DNA of 64,000 nt from Alphaproteobacteria bacterium Ga0077535 (GCA_001464425.1 LNEK01000030.1:62001-126000), one strand, 5' to 3'; shown: positions 32,130 through 40,506, counted from the first letter of the stretch. Numbers and translations: made by a program. Notes: generated by a model not told the origin, from the sequence alone.

Positions 32130-34115
32130 CTAGCGCGGCGGCGCGTTCGGATAAAAATCCACCACATCGCCGAGCGCTTCGCGCAACGGGCCGAGATACG
32201 GCTCATAGGGCTTCCAGCTATCGAGCCCTTTTGCGCTGATCGGCTGGCGCACCTGTTCCGAACTCGCCGTCTTCACTGCGCGCTGCGTCTCATGCGGCGA
32301 AAGGCAAGCGTCTTCGAAAGGCAGTCCGCAATATTCAAGCAAAGCGCGGATGTGCGGCTCAGGATCATTGACCAGCTCTTCGTGGATCACCCGATGCACC
32401 CGCCCCGGTAAAACCTCATCGTAATGCTGCATCAGCCGCACATAATTTCGAAAATAGGCGCCGAGCTCGCTCATCTCATAGGTGTAATGCTGCCCCATCG
32501 CAAAATGCTGTTTGAAACATGACCAGCCGCACGCCATCGGGTGGCGCCGGGCGTCGATGATTTTCGCATTCGGCAAGATCAAATGGATGAGCCCGATGTG
32601 CCGAAAATCGTTCGGCATCTTGTTAATGAACAAAGGCCGCCCAAGTTTTCGCTGAACCCGCGTGGTTCTAAGATACGTTTCGCCAAGCGCTTTGCGTTGA
32701 TCGGCGCTGAGCCCCGGCAATTTATCGACATACGGATCGGCATCGCGAGCGCCGCCCAATTCGGAAACGATGGCGTTGACGTCGCCCAATTCCATCGTGC
32801 CCTCGACCATCGAGTGCGACGCCAGAATTTGCTCCAGCAATGTCGATCCGGCCCGCGGCAAGCCAACGATAAAAATCGGATCTTGCGCCTCGCATCCACC
32901 GGAACGCTCCGCGAAAAATTCCTTGGTCAGCGTTTTTTCCGTCGCCTCGACCAGCGAGCTTAGCCAAGCCGGATCATATTCGATGCTGCTCCGATAAAGC
33001 GCCGCCCCTTCGCTATAGCGCCCCAAAGCCGCCTCGACCCGTTTTGAATCTTCGTGCGCTTTGCCCAGCGCATAGAGCAAATTCACCCGATCATTCGTCG
33101 AAAGATCGGCGCGCTCCAATTGCGCTTCCATTTGCTTTAGATCGTCGTCGCTGAATTTGAACGTCTTCAAATTCGCCAAACTAAACCAAGCCACCCCAAG
33201 CTTCGGATCCAGCACCACGCTCCGGCGATACGCCTCAACCCCGTCTTCGAAGCGTCCCTCAGTTTTCAGCACGTGCCCGTAGCTCATCCAAGTCCCGGCA
33301 TGGCGCGGCGAGTCTTTCAGCAGCTTCTCATAAACTTGGAGCGCTTTCTCATTCTCGCCAAGCGCCACCAAAATCGCCGCTTTCAGCCGGCGCGAACCTT
33401 CGTTGCGCGGATCAAGACGCAGCAATTTTTCCGCTTCCGCATCGGCCTCCTCAAGCCGCCCCAGCCCCATCAGCAATTGCCCCAAGGCATGGCGCGCATA
33501 CCCAAACCCGGGCGCCAAATCCAAAGCGCGGCGTAAACTTAGCTCCGCGTCCTTGCTGTTTCCCACGCGCGCCTGCGCCTCCGAAAGCAAACGGATCGCG
33601 ACAATATCGTCCGGCCAACGCTGAAGATGCCCGCGCAAAAGAGCTTCAGCTTTCGCCGCATCATTTCCCTGCAGCGCCGCCTCCGCGGCTCGCAGATTCG
33701 GCTCCGGCGGAAATGCGCCGTATTGCGCATAAGCATCCTGAGCGCCCTTAGCGTCACCGGCGCTTTTCAACTGATCGCCGAGTTCGCGCCAAATCGTCGG
33801 ATGCCGCGGATTGAGTTCAGCCGCGCGCTTAAGCGCCAGCGACGCCGGCAAAGCTTGGCCCTGCTCACCGAGGATAATGCCAAGCTGCCGTTGTGCGCCA
33901 AACCATTGTGGACGTGCCTCAACTTGCTGGCGCGCGAATTTCAGCGCCTCAACGAGATCGCCCTTCTTGCGAAGCGCCTCGCTCAACACCAATTGCGCAT
34001 CATCATTGCGCGGATCGGCCCGCAGAGCCGCACGCAAAAGCGTCTCCGCCTTGGCCGCATCCGCGCTCAGCAGCTTCAGCGCTTCGGCGACCAGCGCATG
34101 GGCGGCGGCGCTCAT
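32130..34115 (-). CDS. TPR-repeat sulfotransferase (long form)
   Basis: 661 residues. About 11 TPR-like repeats fill residues 1-370 (LRADPRNDDAQLVLSEALRK type), followed by a sulfotransferase domain with PIFIVGLPRAGSTLLEQIL (PAPS 5' loop, about 420) and DARRHPMACGWSCFKQHF (3'-phosphate motif, about 525). The starting ATG overlaps the stop of the oxygenase-sulfotransferase gene by 4 bases, so the two are translationally coupled and probably modify the same or related substrates. No signal peptide; cytosolic. The acceptor is unknown. Confidence 0.9.
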   Translation of the reverse strand: MSAAAHALVAEALKLLSADAAKAETLLRAALRADPRNDDAQLVLSEALRKKGDLVEALKFARQQVEARPQWFGAQRQLGIILGEQGQALPASLALKRAAELNPRHPTIWRELGDQLKSAGDAKGAQDAYAQYGAFPPEPNLRAAEAALQGNDAAKAEALLRGHLQRWPDDIVAIRLLSEAQARVGNSKDAELSLRRALDLAPGFGYARHALGQLLMGLGRLEEADAEAEKLLRLDPRNEGSRRLKAAILVALGENEKALQVYEKLLKDSPRHAGTWMSYGHVLKTEGRFEDGVEAYRRSVVLDPKLGVAWFSLANLKTFKFSDDDLKQMEAQLERADLSTNDRVNLLYALGKAHEDSKRVEAALGRYSEGAALYRSSIEYDPAWLSSLVEATEKTLTKEFFAERSGGCEAQDPIFIVGLPRAGSTLLEQILASHSMVEGTMELGDVNAIVSELGGARDADPYVDKLPGLSADQRKALGETYLRTTRVQRKLGRPLFINKMPNDFRHIGLIHLILPNAKIIDARRHPMACGWSCFKQHFAMGQHYTYEMSELGAYFRNYVRLMQHYDEVLPGRVHRVIHEELVNDPEPHIRALLEYCGLPFEDACLSPHETQRAVKTASSEQVRQPISAKGLDSWKPYEPYLGPLREALGDVVDFYPNAPPR

Positions 34116-35986
34116 CTCTTAGCGATTTCTTCGGCGCGCGACAGCCACGGCTCCAGCTTCGGCATCACCGCCATGATCTCCGCCTCACGCCCGCGCCACT
34201 TCCCGTCTTCGGGAGGAGAAACGGTGTGCCTCGCCAACGGCAAACCATCGGCCCCAAGCTTGCGATCAAATTCCAAGTCCATCGCCGCGCACAGACGTTG
34301 CACCTCAGCATCTGGATCGGCGATCAGCGCGTCGTATCGCGCCACGGTCCAGCGCTCTTTTGGAATTTCGCCGAGGTCCTTGAGCAGAATTTCTGTCGTG
34401 GCGCTCCATTGCGCCGCCACGATTTCGTTCAGGGGCAACGATCCCAGCTCTTTCCATCCAGGCGTCAGCAACAACGACCAAGCGCGTTTTCCGGTCCAGC
34501 CAGGCAGATTCGGGTAGGTGCGGAAGCGGCCGGACTCCCAAGCCTCCATCATCGAGGCCAGCACTTCGCGCGGATCGCGATAGAGATAAATGAATCGCGC
34601 CTCTGGAAATGCAGCGCGCAGAAGCGGAATGCGCAGCGCGTTCTTCGGCGTTTTCTCCAGCATGCGGATACGGCCCTCGCCCGGCGGGCGATTGTCGCGG
34701 TCGCGCAGCATTTCGAGGAAGCGCCCCCGCAAAGTCGTAACCGGACCAGGCAGCGCGTGCTCACGACCGAGCCGGTTTGATGCAAACTTTTGCGCGGCCA
34801 GATTATAGGCCGGCACGCCTTCAACGATGTTGTGGCTTTCGCCGCCAACTGTGTAGAGGTTCGGCGCCTGAAGCAGCGTTTCAAACAACAGCGACGAACC
34901 CGAGCGCGGCGGGTTCACGATAAAGATCGGCCGATCGAACTTCGGATCAGGCTCGCTCGGCAAAGTCAGCGCGACACGGCCGGGACCAGTTGGCGCCGGG
35001 CCATCCGGATCTTCACGCAGTTCGCCGATTGCAAAATTGCGCGGCGTATCGGCGAGCGCGCTCGAAAGCACGAGATACGAAAGCGGACTCATGAACGAGG
35101 CGCGGTTGCGAAGACGGATCGTGTGGGCCTGCGCGGCTTTGAGCTCTTCGGTGAAGATGTTCAGCGCCTTGCGATAGCGCGGCCAGCCGTCGCGAGATTC
35201 GCCGTAGATCGCCCAGAGGGCGCGCCATTTATGCAGGAAGTGCACCACTGCCTGGCGCACCGGCATGATCGCTTGCTGGCCGGGCTCGGCCTCGTTGAGC
35301 AAGAAGGTGATGTGATCGCTGACTTCCCACGGCGACATGACCGTCGGCGTGTTCAGGGTCTCGAAATCCAGCGCATCGATGCTGGTGTTCGCCGGCTCGA
35401 TCTTAGTCGCGGACCAATTCGGCGGCTCCGGAAAGCTGAAGGCGCGGCCGCGCGCCGCCAGATCCCAAAAGCCCTCGCCGCCGACCGTATCGGCAACCAG
35501 GTGGATACGGTTGCGCTCATCGGCGTTCTCGACGCGATGGAGACTCCAGGTATCGAAGATCCAGCACTCGCCAGCCTTCATGTGAATGTTCTGATCGCCG
35601 CAATAAAATTGCACCGTCGGCTGCGTGATGATCGGCACGTGGACGCGCATGCGATCTCGCCAATAATAATTCACGTCGACGTGCGGGTTGACGTCAGCGT
35701 GAGGCCCAAGACGCATGAGGCGGGTACGGCCCCAAGCAGCGCCGAGACTGGCCAGCACATCGATCATGTACGGCGAACGCTTCAAATACTCCGTTGGCCG
35801 CATTGGGCCTTCGAAGCTTTCATCAGCCGGCGAGCCGTTCGCGGCGATCAAAGGCAGGAAGTCGTTGCCCTGAAATCCCTCGGGGTGCGGGCGCCACGCA
35901 TCGTCGCCCAGCGCCTCGATCTCTTGGCGCAGTCGCTCAACATCGTACGCTACCGGCAATTGAATGAAGCGCGCGTTCAGTTTCAT
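34112..35986 (-). CDS. Asp/Asn beta-hydroxylase-like 2OG oxygenase fused to a sulfotransferase
   Basis: 624 residues from ATG 35986 (MKLNARFIQLP); the longer open frame upstream has intergenic composition and contains a terminator. The N-terminal domain (about 1-180) fits the aspartyl/asparaginyl hydroxylase family: Fe ligands H102-x-D104 (NPHVDVNYYW), R/H in MRVHVPI, distal H150 (WSLHRVEN) and the 2OG-binding R160 (RNRIHLVAD). The C-terminal domain (about 350-610) is a sulfotransferase with PIFIVNPPRSGSSLLFETLL and FIYLYRDPREVLASMMEAW. A hydroxylase that could create the hydroxyl for the fused sulfotransferase is an attractive reading, but unproven. Confidence 0.88.
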   Translation of the reverse strand: MKLNARFIQLPVAYDVERLRQEIEALGDDAWRPHPEGFQGNDFLPLIAANGSPADESFEGPMRPTEYLKRSPYMIDVLASLGAAWGRTRLMRLGPHADVNPHVDVNYYWRDRMRVHVPIITQPTVQFYCGDQNIHMKAGECWIFDTWSLHRVENADERNRIHLVADTVGGEGFWDLAARGRAFSFPEPPNWSATKIEPANTSIDALDFETLNTPTVMSPWEVSDHITFLLNEAEPGQQAIMPVRQAVVHFLHKWRALWAIYGESRDGWPRYRKALNIFTEELKAAQAHTIRLRNRASFMSPLSYLVLSSALADTPRNFAIGELREDPDGPAPTGPGRVALTLPSEPDPKFDRPIFIVNPPRSGSSLLFETLLQAPNLYTVGGESHNIVEGVPAYNLAAQKFASNRLGREHALPGPVTTLRGRFLEMLRDRDNRPPGEGRIRMLEKTPKNALRIPLLRAAFPEARFIYLYRDPREVLASMMEAWESGRFRTYPNLPGWTGKRAWSLLLTPGWKELGSLPLNEIVAAQWSATTEILLKDLGEIPKERWTVARYDALIADPDAEVQRLCAAMDLEFDRKLGADGLPLARHTVSPPEDGKWRGREAEIMAVMPKLEPWLSRAEEIAKR

Positions 35987-36098
35987 GGAGATCCTCAGCC
36001 CCGGATTACCCTGCGGCGCTTCGCTCTCGCAAGGCGAAATGCCTGTGAGGGGCTGGCTTGCCCTGCGGTGTTTCCCCAGCGAAGCGCGCAGCGGCCCA

Positions 36099-36135
36099 AC
36101 AAAACGCGCGACGGAGCAAAACTCCGCCGCGCGTT
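36099..36135 (-). terminator. Intrinsic terminator after the OmpW gene
   Basis: Minus-strand hairpin: AACGCGCG and CGGAG arms pair with CTCCG and CGCGCGTT with one mismatch and a 5-base loop, followed by TTGTTGGG. It lies 63 bases after the ompW stop and upstream of the oxygenase-sulfotransferase gene. Confidence 0.75.
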
Positions 36136-36197
36136 GTCCAAACCGCCAGCGCCACGCTCCACGGGTAACGGAGAGGCCTGACGCAACGCCGTACGGC

Positions 36198-36803
36198 TTA
36201 GAAGCGGTACGCCACCGAGGTCGATACGACCCACGGATTGATATCGACTTCATCCGTCGCGTTGATGGCGCCCGAGATCGTCACATCGGTGTTGATCCAG
36301 ATGCGGCGCACATCGAAGTTCACGCCCCAATGGTCGTCGAGGCGATAATCGAAGCCCGCCTGCAGCGCCGGGCCGACCGAGGCATCATATTCTACCGAAA
36401 GGCCGGCCGGCGGTTCGCTGTCGATGAAGGCGGTGTAGTTCACGCCAGCGCCGACATAGGGTTCGAACTGACCGAAATTGGTCCAGCGATATTTGAGCGT
36501 CACCGTCGGCGGAAAGTGAGTGACCTCGCCGAGATCGATGGCCCCCGAAGCCGCCGTCACTTCGTGCGTGGCGACACAGCAGAGCAATTCCGCCGAAACG
36601 TGATCGTTGAAGAAGTACTCGACTTGGAGCGACGGCACCCATTCGTCCGAAATATCGACGTCAATCGGATCGCCGCTTTCATCGGGCATCACGCCCGAGA
36701 CACCGACCTTGATCTGGAAGTTGTCCAGCACCCCTGCTTGCGCCGGCGCGGCGAGCGCCAGAGCTGTGATTGCCGCGAACGCGGCCGCACCCATTTTGAT
36801 CAT
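36198..36803 (-). CDS. ompW: OmpW family outer-membrane protein
   Basis: 201 residues: signal peptide about 1-23 (ending AQA-G) and an eight-stranded barrel of the OmpW family. Family segments are FQIKVGVSGVMP, YFFNDHVSAELL, PPTVTLKYRW (the PPT..L.Y motif), FEPYVGAGVNYT and a terminal AYRF. OmpW proteins form a narrow hydrophobic channel; substrates are small hydrophobic molecules. AAGGGG precedes the ATG by about 8 bases. A perfect palindrome lies 36 bases upstream of the start. Confidence 0.92.
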   Translation of the reverse strand: MIKMGAAAFAAITALALAAPAQAGVLDNFQIKVGVSGVMPDESGDPIDVDISDEWVPSLQVEYFFNDHVSAELLCCVATHEVTAASGAIDLGEVTHFPPTVTLKYRWTNFGQFEPYVGAGVNYTAFIDSEPPAGLSVEYDASVGPALQAGFDYRLDDHWGVNFDVRRIWINTDVTISGAINATDEVDINPWVVSTSVAYRF

Positions 36804-36838
36804 TGCAAATCCCCTTGCGATCTGAGCAAGGAGAAGAA

Positions 36839-36852
36839 TGACGCCGGCGTCA
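36839..36852. promoter_or_regulatory. 14-bp perfect palindrome upstream of ompW (candidate operator)
   Basis: TGACGCCGGCGTCA is a perfect inverted repeat 36 bases before the ompW ATG, next to an AT-rich stretch (TATTAAAAG on the minus strand) that may contain the promoter. It suits binding of a dimeric regulator; the regulator is unknown. Confidence 0.4.
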
Positions 36853-36875
36853 CTTTTAATATTTGCGTTGGATCA

Positions 36876-36917
36876 AAAGACAGCAACGCCCGCGATGGAC
36901 AAACCGTCGCGGGCGTT
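36876..36917 (-). terminator. Intrinsic terminator of the YciI-ECF-SRPBCC operon
   Basis: An 11-bp perfect stem (36885-36895 with 36907-36917; AACGCCCGCGA arm) is followed on the minus strand by GTCTTTTG. It lies 22 bases after the SRPBCC stop. Confidence 0.75.
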
Positions 36918-36939
36918 CGGCTTACCGGGCGTGAAGTGA

Positions 36940-37404
36940 CTAGAGCGTCTTCGCCAGCGTTTCCAGCTGACGCGCGGTTTGGCCCCAGCCTTCATGGAAA
37001 CCCATCTGCTCGTGTTGGGTCTTGGTTTCTTCGGTCCAGTGGCGGGCGACGGCGCGGTACTTTGTTTTGCCGTTGCCGAGATCTTCGAAGGTGATTTCCG
37101 CGACCATAAACGGGCCGGCTGGCTCGTACGTGTCGGGCGTAATTGCATCGGTAGTGACGATCTTTTTGTTCGGCACGATCTCAAGGTAGATGCCGGCGTT
37201 CGGGTATTCCTGACCCTCGGGCGACGCCATCACAAAGCTGCTGCGGCCGCCGGGGCGAAAATCGTTGTCGACGCTTTTGATGGTCCACGGCTTCGGCGCG
37301 AACCATTGCTGCAAGAGCTTCGGATCGGAATAGCAGCGGAAGAGCTTTGCTGCCGGCGCATCCATTGTGAGTTCGAGAACCAGTTCGTGCTTTTGTTCGG
37401 ACAT
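36940..37404 (-). CDS. SRPBCC (AHSA1-like) domain protein
   Basis: 154 residues from ATG 37404, which has GGAGA 8 bases upstream. It is an Aha1/START-like fold: LELTMDAPAAKLFRCYSDP, WFAPKPWTIKSVDND, GGRSSFVM, LGNGKTKYRA and a terminal GWGQTARQLETLA helix. Such proteins bind a small hydrophobic ligand in a cavity. It is the third gene after YciI and the ECF42 sigma gene, 63 bases downstream of the latter; this set is typical for regulons controlled by such sigma factors. Confidence 0.85.
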   Translation of the reverse strand: MSEQKHELVLELTMDAPAAKLFRCYSDPKLLQQWFAPKPWTIKSVDNDFRPGGRSSFVMASPEGQEYPNAGIYLEIVPNKKIVTTDAITPDTYEPAGPFMVAEITFEDLGNGKTKYRAVARHWTEETKTQHEQMGFHEGWGQTARQLETLAKTL

Positions 37405-37467
37405 GTGAGCTTCTCCGTGTGTCTGCACATAGGACGAACCGGCTGGCCCAGTCCCGACACTCGATGA

Positions 37468-38718
37468 TTACTTTTGAGCGGCGCCGGCAGCGATTTTATC
37501 GAGATAGTCGCGAATGGTCGCCGCCTCCGCCGGCGTATTCGCGAGCGCGATGGCGCGGTTGAAGGCTTCGCGCGCCTCGGCGTTTCGACCGAGCTGCATG
37601 AGGTAAGAACCGCGCGCGCCGTGAAAATAGAAATAGCCATCGAGCCGTTCGGTCAAAGGCGCGATGAGATCGAGTGCGGCTTGCGGACCGCTCAGTTTTG
37701 CAAGCGCAACGCTTCGGTTCAACGTCACTACCGGCGACGGGGCGCGCTGTTCGAGCGAAGCATAGAGCGCGTCAATGCCGGCCCAATCAGTTTCGTCGGG
37801 CGTTTCGGCGCGGGCGTGGAGGCCGGCGATGGCGGCTTGAATTTGATAGGCCCCGGGCTTGCGGGCACGGATGGCTTTATCGATGAGAGCCAGACCCTCT
37901 TGGATCAGCGGGCGCTTCCAGAGTTTGCGGTTCTGGTCTTCGAGCAGAATGGCGGCGCCTTCTGCATCGAAGCGGGCAGCTATGCGCGAATGCTGCAAGA
38001 GCATGAGCGCCAGCAATCCCATAATTTCGGGCTCGGCCGGATACATGCGCAACAACAGGCGCGCGAGGCGGATGGCTTCATCACAGAGCGCGGCGCGATC
38101 GCTGGCGGGATCGGCGGCGGAATAGCCTTCGTTGAACACCAGATAAATCATCGCCGCGACGGAGGCCAAACGCTCCGCGCGCTCGACAGCATCTGGCGCT
38201 TCGAACGGCACACCGGCGCCTGCCACTTTGGCTTTAGCGCGCGTGATGCGTTGCTCCATGGCGCTTTCGCCGACAAGGAAGGCGCGCGCGATCTGCGGAA
38301 CGGTGAGTCCAGAGACGATGCGAAGCGCGAGTGCGACTTGTTGCGTGGCCGGCAGATCGGGGTGGCAGCAGATAAAGAGCAAGCGCAGCACGTCGTCGCG
38401 ATAATCGGCCTCATCGAGGCGCTGCACGACTTCGGCTTCGACATCGCTGAGATCAGAGATCTGGTCTTCATCCGGCAGTGCGGTTTGCTTGGCGCGGCGG
38501 CGGGTGACGTCGATCGCGGCGTTGCGTCCGACCATGATCAGCCACGCGGCAGCGTCGCGCGGCGGGCCGTTCTGCGGCCAGTTCTTCAAAGCGCGTAGGC
38601 AAGCGTCCTGATAGGCTTCTTCGGCCAAATCCAGATCGCGGAAGTAGCGCAGCAACGCCGCCACCGCCTGGGGCCGCGCGGAGACAAGCGCCGCATCGAT
38701 CCAGGCGAGATCCGTCAC
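37468..38718 (-). CDS. ECF sigma factor, ECF42 type with C-terminal TPR-like domain
   Basis: 416 residues, GTG start immediately after the YciI stop. Region 2 (about 25-85) has AEEAYQDACLRALKNWP and AWLIMVGRNAAIDVTRRRA; region 4 (about 110-165) has LFICCHPDLPATQQVALALR and VGESAMEQRITRAKAK. The 230-residue C-terminal extension (DUF6596/TPR-like, MIYLVFNEGYSA onward) is the mark of ECF42. No anti-sigma gene is present; in studied ECF42 systems the C-terminal domain controls activity and DGPF/YciI genes are the main targets, matching the neighbour here. Confidence 0.92.
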   Translation of the reverse strand: MTDLAWIDAALVSARPQAVAALLRYFRDLDLAEEAYQDACLRALKNWPQNGPPRDAAAWLIMVGRNAAIDVTRRRAKQTALPDEDQISDLSDVEAEVVQRLDEADYRDDVLRLLFICCHPDLPATQQVALALRIVSGLTVPQIARAFLVGESAMEQRITRAKAKVAGAGVPFEAPDAVERAERLASVAAMIYLVFNEGYSAADPASDRAALCDEAIRLARLLLRMYPAEPEIMGLLALMLLQHSRIAARFDAEGAAILLEDQNRKLWKRPLIQEGLALIDKAIRARKPGAYQIQAAIAGLHARAETPDETDWAGIDALYASLEQRAPSPVVTLNRSVALAKLSGPQAALDLIAPLTERLDGYFYFHGARGSYLMQLGRNAEAREAFNRAIALANTPAEAATIRDYLDKIAAGAAQK

Positions 38719-39090
38719 TTAACGCTGCTCAACCGGTGAGCCGGGATTGTAGAGCATGATCGGGCGCAGCTCGTAGGCGCCGCCGGGGTTAGCGGCGGTG
38801 AGTTCGCGGGCGAACGAAAGCCCCTCCTCCAGGTCATCGACTTCGATGATGTAGAAACCAAGCAGCTGCTCTTTGGTCTCGGCGTATGGCCCGTCGAGAA
38901 CTTCGTTGTCCTTTTTCCGAAGCGTAGTGGCGGCGGAGGTCGGCAGCAGGCGCAGCGAGGGCTTCAGCTTGCCGGCCCTCTCCCACTTTTCGTGCACGAC
39001 ATTGAGCCGGCCCATGACGGCGTCGTCCTCCTCCTTGGTCCATGAGAAGACGGCGGCTTCGTCATTGTAGCAAAGGATGGCGTAGAGCAT
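38719..39090 (-). CDS. YciI/DGPF domain protein (ECF42 partner)
   Basis: 123 residues from ATG 39090 (MLYAILCYNDEA, matching the normal YciI/DGPF start); an in-frame ATG at 39105 would add five residues. The signature motif is VLDGPYAETKEQLLGFYIIE (the DGPF-type DGPYAETKE). The function of the family is unclear; the genes are the standard partner of ECF42 sigma factors. The TAA stop directly abuts the sigma GTG start, so they are one operon. It is divergent from the pseudouridine synthase gene. Confidence 0.9.
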   Translation of the reverse strand: MLYAILCYNDEAAVFSWTKEEDDAVMGRLNVVHEKWERAGKLKPSLRLLPTSAATTLRKKDNEVLDGPYAETKEQLLGFYIIEVDDLEEGLSFARELTAANPGGAYELRPIMLYNPGSPVEQR

Positions 39091-39155
39091 CGGATAGGGC
39101 CTCATATCGTAAGGACGAACGCTTACCGGCAGGGCCGACATGGCGCCCGCAAAAT

Positions 39156-39935
39156 ATGTCAGCTAAGGCAGCGCCGGTGACCTGGACGAAAACATATACC
39201 GGCGCGGAACCGCAGCGCGTCAACAAATGGCTGGCGAACGAGGGTGTCTGCTCGCGGCGCGAGGCTGAAGAGCTGATCGCTCACGGGCTGGTTTTCATCG
39301 ACGGCGCGCGGGTGGATGACCCTGGGCGGAAGATCGAGCCGGGCCAGAGCATCAGTGTCAGCCAGGGCGAGCAGCGGCCGCCGATCAGCGTGGTCATCAA
39401 CAAGCCGGTGGGGTTTGTTTCGGCGCAGCCAGAATATGACCAGGTACCGGCGGCGCGGCTGCTCACGCGCACTAACTTAATCGGGCCGCCACGCAATTTG
39501 CCGAACAAGCGCACGCGGCTCGCGCCGTTGGGGCGACTCGATCAGGATTCGCGCGGGCTGCTGCTGCTCAGCGAAGATGGCGTGCTGGCGAAAGCGCTGA
39601 TCGGGGAAACTTCTCAGCTCGATAAGGATTATCTGGTTCGCGTCACCGGACGAATCACGGACAAAAAACTCGCCCTTCTCCGACACGGCCTTTCGCTCGA
39701 CGGCCGCCAATTGAAGCCGGCGAAAATCGTTCCCGTCGAGCCGCAGCAATTGCGCTTCGTGCTCAACGAGGGCCGCAATCGTCAGATCAGGCGGATGTGC
39801 GAACTGGTTGATCTAGAAGTGGTGGACCTCTTCCGCACCCGCATTGGGCCGCTGGAACTTGGCGATCTGCCGGAAGGTAAGTGGCGGGCGATAAGCCCGG
39901 AAGAACGCGAGGCGCTAATCCGCGCCAGCAAGTGA
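39156..39935 (+). CDS. RsuA/RluF-family rRNA pseudouridine synthase
   Basis: 259 residues from ATG 39156; codons upstream in the frame overlap the divergent YciI gene. The N-terminal S4 RNA-binding domain is RVNKWLANEGVCSRREAEELI (about 20-40) and the catalytic domain has PLGRLDQDSRGLLLLS with the invariant catalytic Asp, then EGRNRQIRRMCE. The separated domain order and length fit RluF/RluB-type 23S rRNA synthases; the exact target uridine cannot be read from sequence alone. Confidence 0.9.
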   Translation: MSAKAAPVTWTKTYTGAEPQRVNKWLANEGVCSRREAEELIAHGLVFIDGARVDDPGRKIEPGQSISVSQGEQRPPISVVINKPVGFVSAQPEYDQVPAARLLTRTNLIGPPRNLPNKRTRLAPLGRLDQDSRGLLLLSEDGVLAKALIGETSQLDKDYLVRVTGRITDKKLALLRHGLSLDGRQLKPAKIVPVEPQQLRFVLNEGRNRQIRRMCELVDLEVVDLFRTRIGPLELGDLPEGKWRAISPEEREALIRASK

Positions 39936-39942
39936 GAAACGC

Positions 39943-40356
39943 ATGAGCGCAGAACTAGCGGCACACGATCTCATAACGCGAGCGCTCACTGCCTCCCCTA
40001 CGCCGGTGTTTGTCGACGACGCCGATTTGGAACAGGCCAAGGCAGGCGCCGACCTGTTGGTCGCTGCGAAGCTTGCAAAGTTTGCAGATGACGGCCGCAC
40101 GGAAGTCTCGCTCACCAATGCGGGGCGCTATTGGGCGCTGCATGGCGGTTATCTGGGTTTTCTGCGGGAAGAGCCAATCGGCGGCGGAGGCGGACGTCAG
40201 CGCAATCCTGAATTGGAGGAAACACGGCTGACGCTGATGCGGCTGCGGCTCAACACGTTCTGGTGGAGCTTCGGCGTCTCTATCGCTGGCTTCGTTATTT
40301 CAATCATCTCGCTGATTGTCGCGCTGAGCCTCGGCGGCCGCCTCATAGGGATTTGA
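39943..40356 (+). CDS. Hypothetical protein with C-terminal membrane anchor
   Basis: 137 residues. The N-terminal half resembles a small winged-helix-like fold (DLLVAAKLAKFADDGRTEVSLTNAGRYWALHGG), a Gly-rich linker follows (GGGGG near 80), and the last 30 residues form one transmembrane helix (SIAGFVISIISLIVALSLGG). A tail-anchored protein is likely. It is 7 bases after the pseudouridine synthase stop and probably cotranscribed. I do not recognise the family. Confidence 0.72.
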   Translation: MSAELAAHDLITRALTASPTPVFVDDADLEQAKAGADLLVAAKLAKFADDGRTEVSLTNAGRYWALHGGYLGFLREEPIGGGGGRQRNPELEETRLTLMRLRLNTFWWSFGVSIAGFVISIISLIVALSLGGRLIGI

Positions 40357-40416
40357 TTGCGCTCAAGGCGCGCGCCCTGGCCGCCCCTAGCATGCCGGCC
40401 ATGGGAGGCTTCGCGC

Positions 40417-40506
40417 ATGCATTGGTTCGTCTGGTTCGTTGTCGGCTCGATGTCGACCTTTTTGGCCGTCCTGGCGCTCGCCGCGCTGGCTACGCGGGGC
40501 CGCTAA
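40417..40506 (+). CDS. 29-residue small membrane protein
   Basis: ATG 40417 to TAA 40504-40506. The peptide is a single hydrophobic helix (MHWFVWFVVGSMSTFLAVLA, then LAALAT) ending in the basic RGR, a classic N-out/C-in small membrane protein. GGGAGG at 40403-40408 sits 8 bases before the ATG. The 3' end overlaps the end of the convergent DUF4105 gene by 17 bases. Function unknown. Confidence 0.6.
   Translation: MHWFVWFVVGSMSTFLAVLALAALATRGR

Noticed and set aside
34790-36181. 463-codon open frame on the plus strand
   Set aside because: Antisense to the oxygenase-sulfotransferase gene and its upstream region; no motif and no ribosome-binding site.
34112-36253. Longer start (36253) for the oxygenase-sulfotransferase gene
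   Set aside because: The extra 89 residues have no domain, cross a terminator hairpin and overlap the ompW gene. MKLNARFIQLP at 35986 is the natural start.
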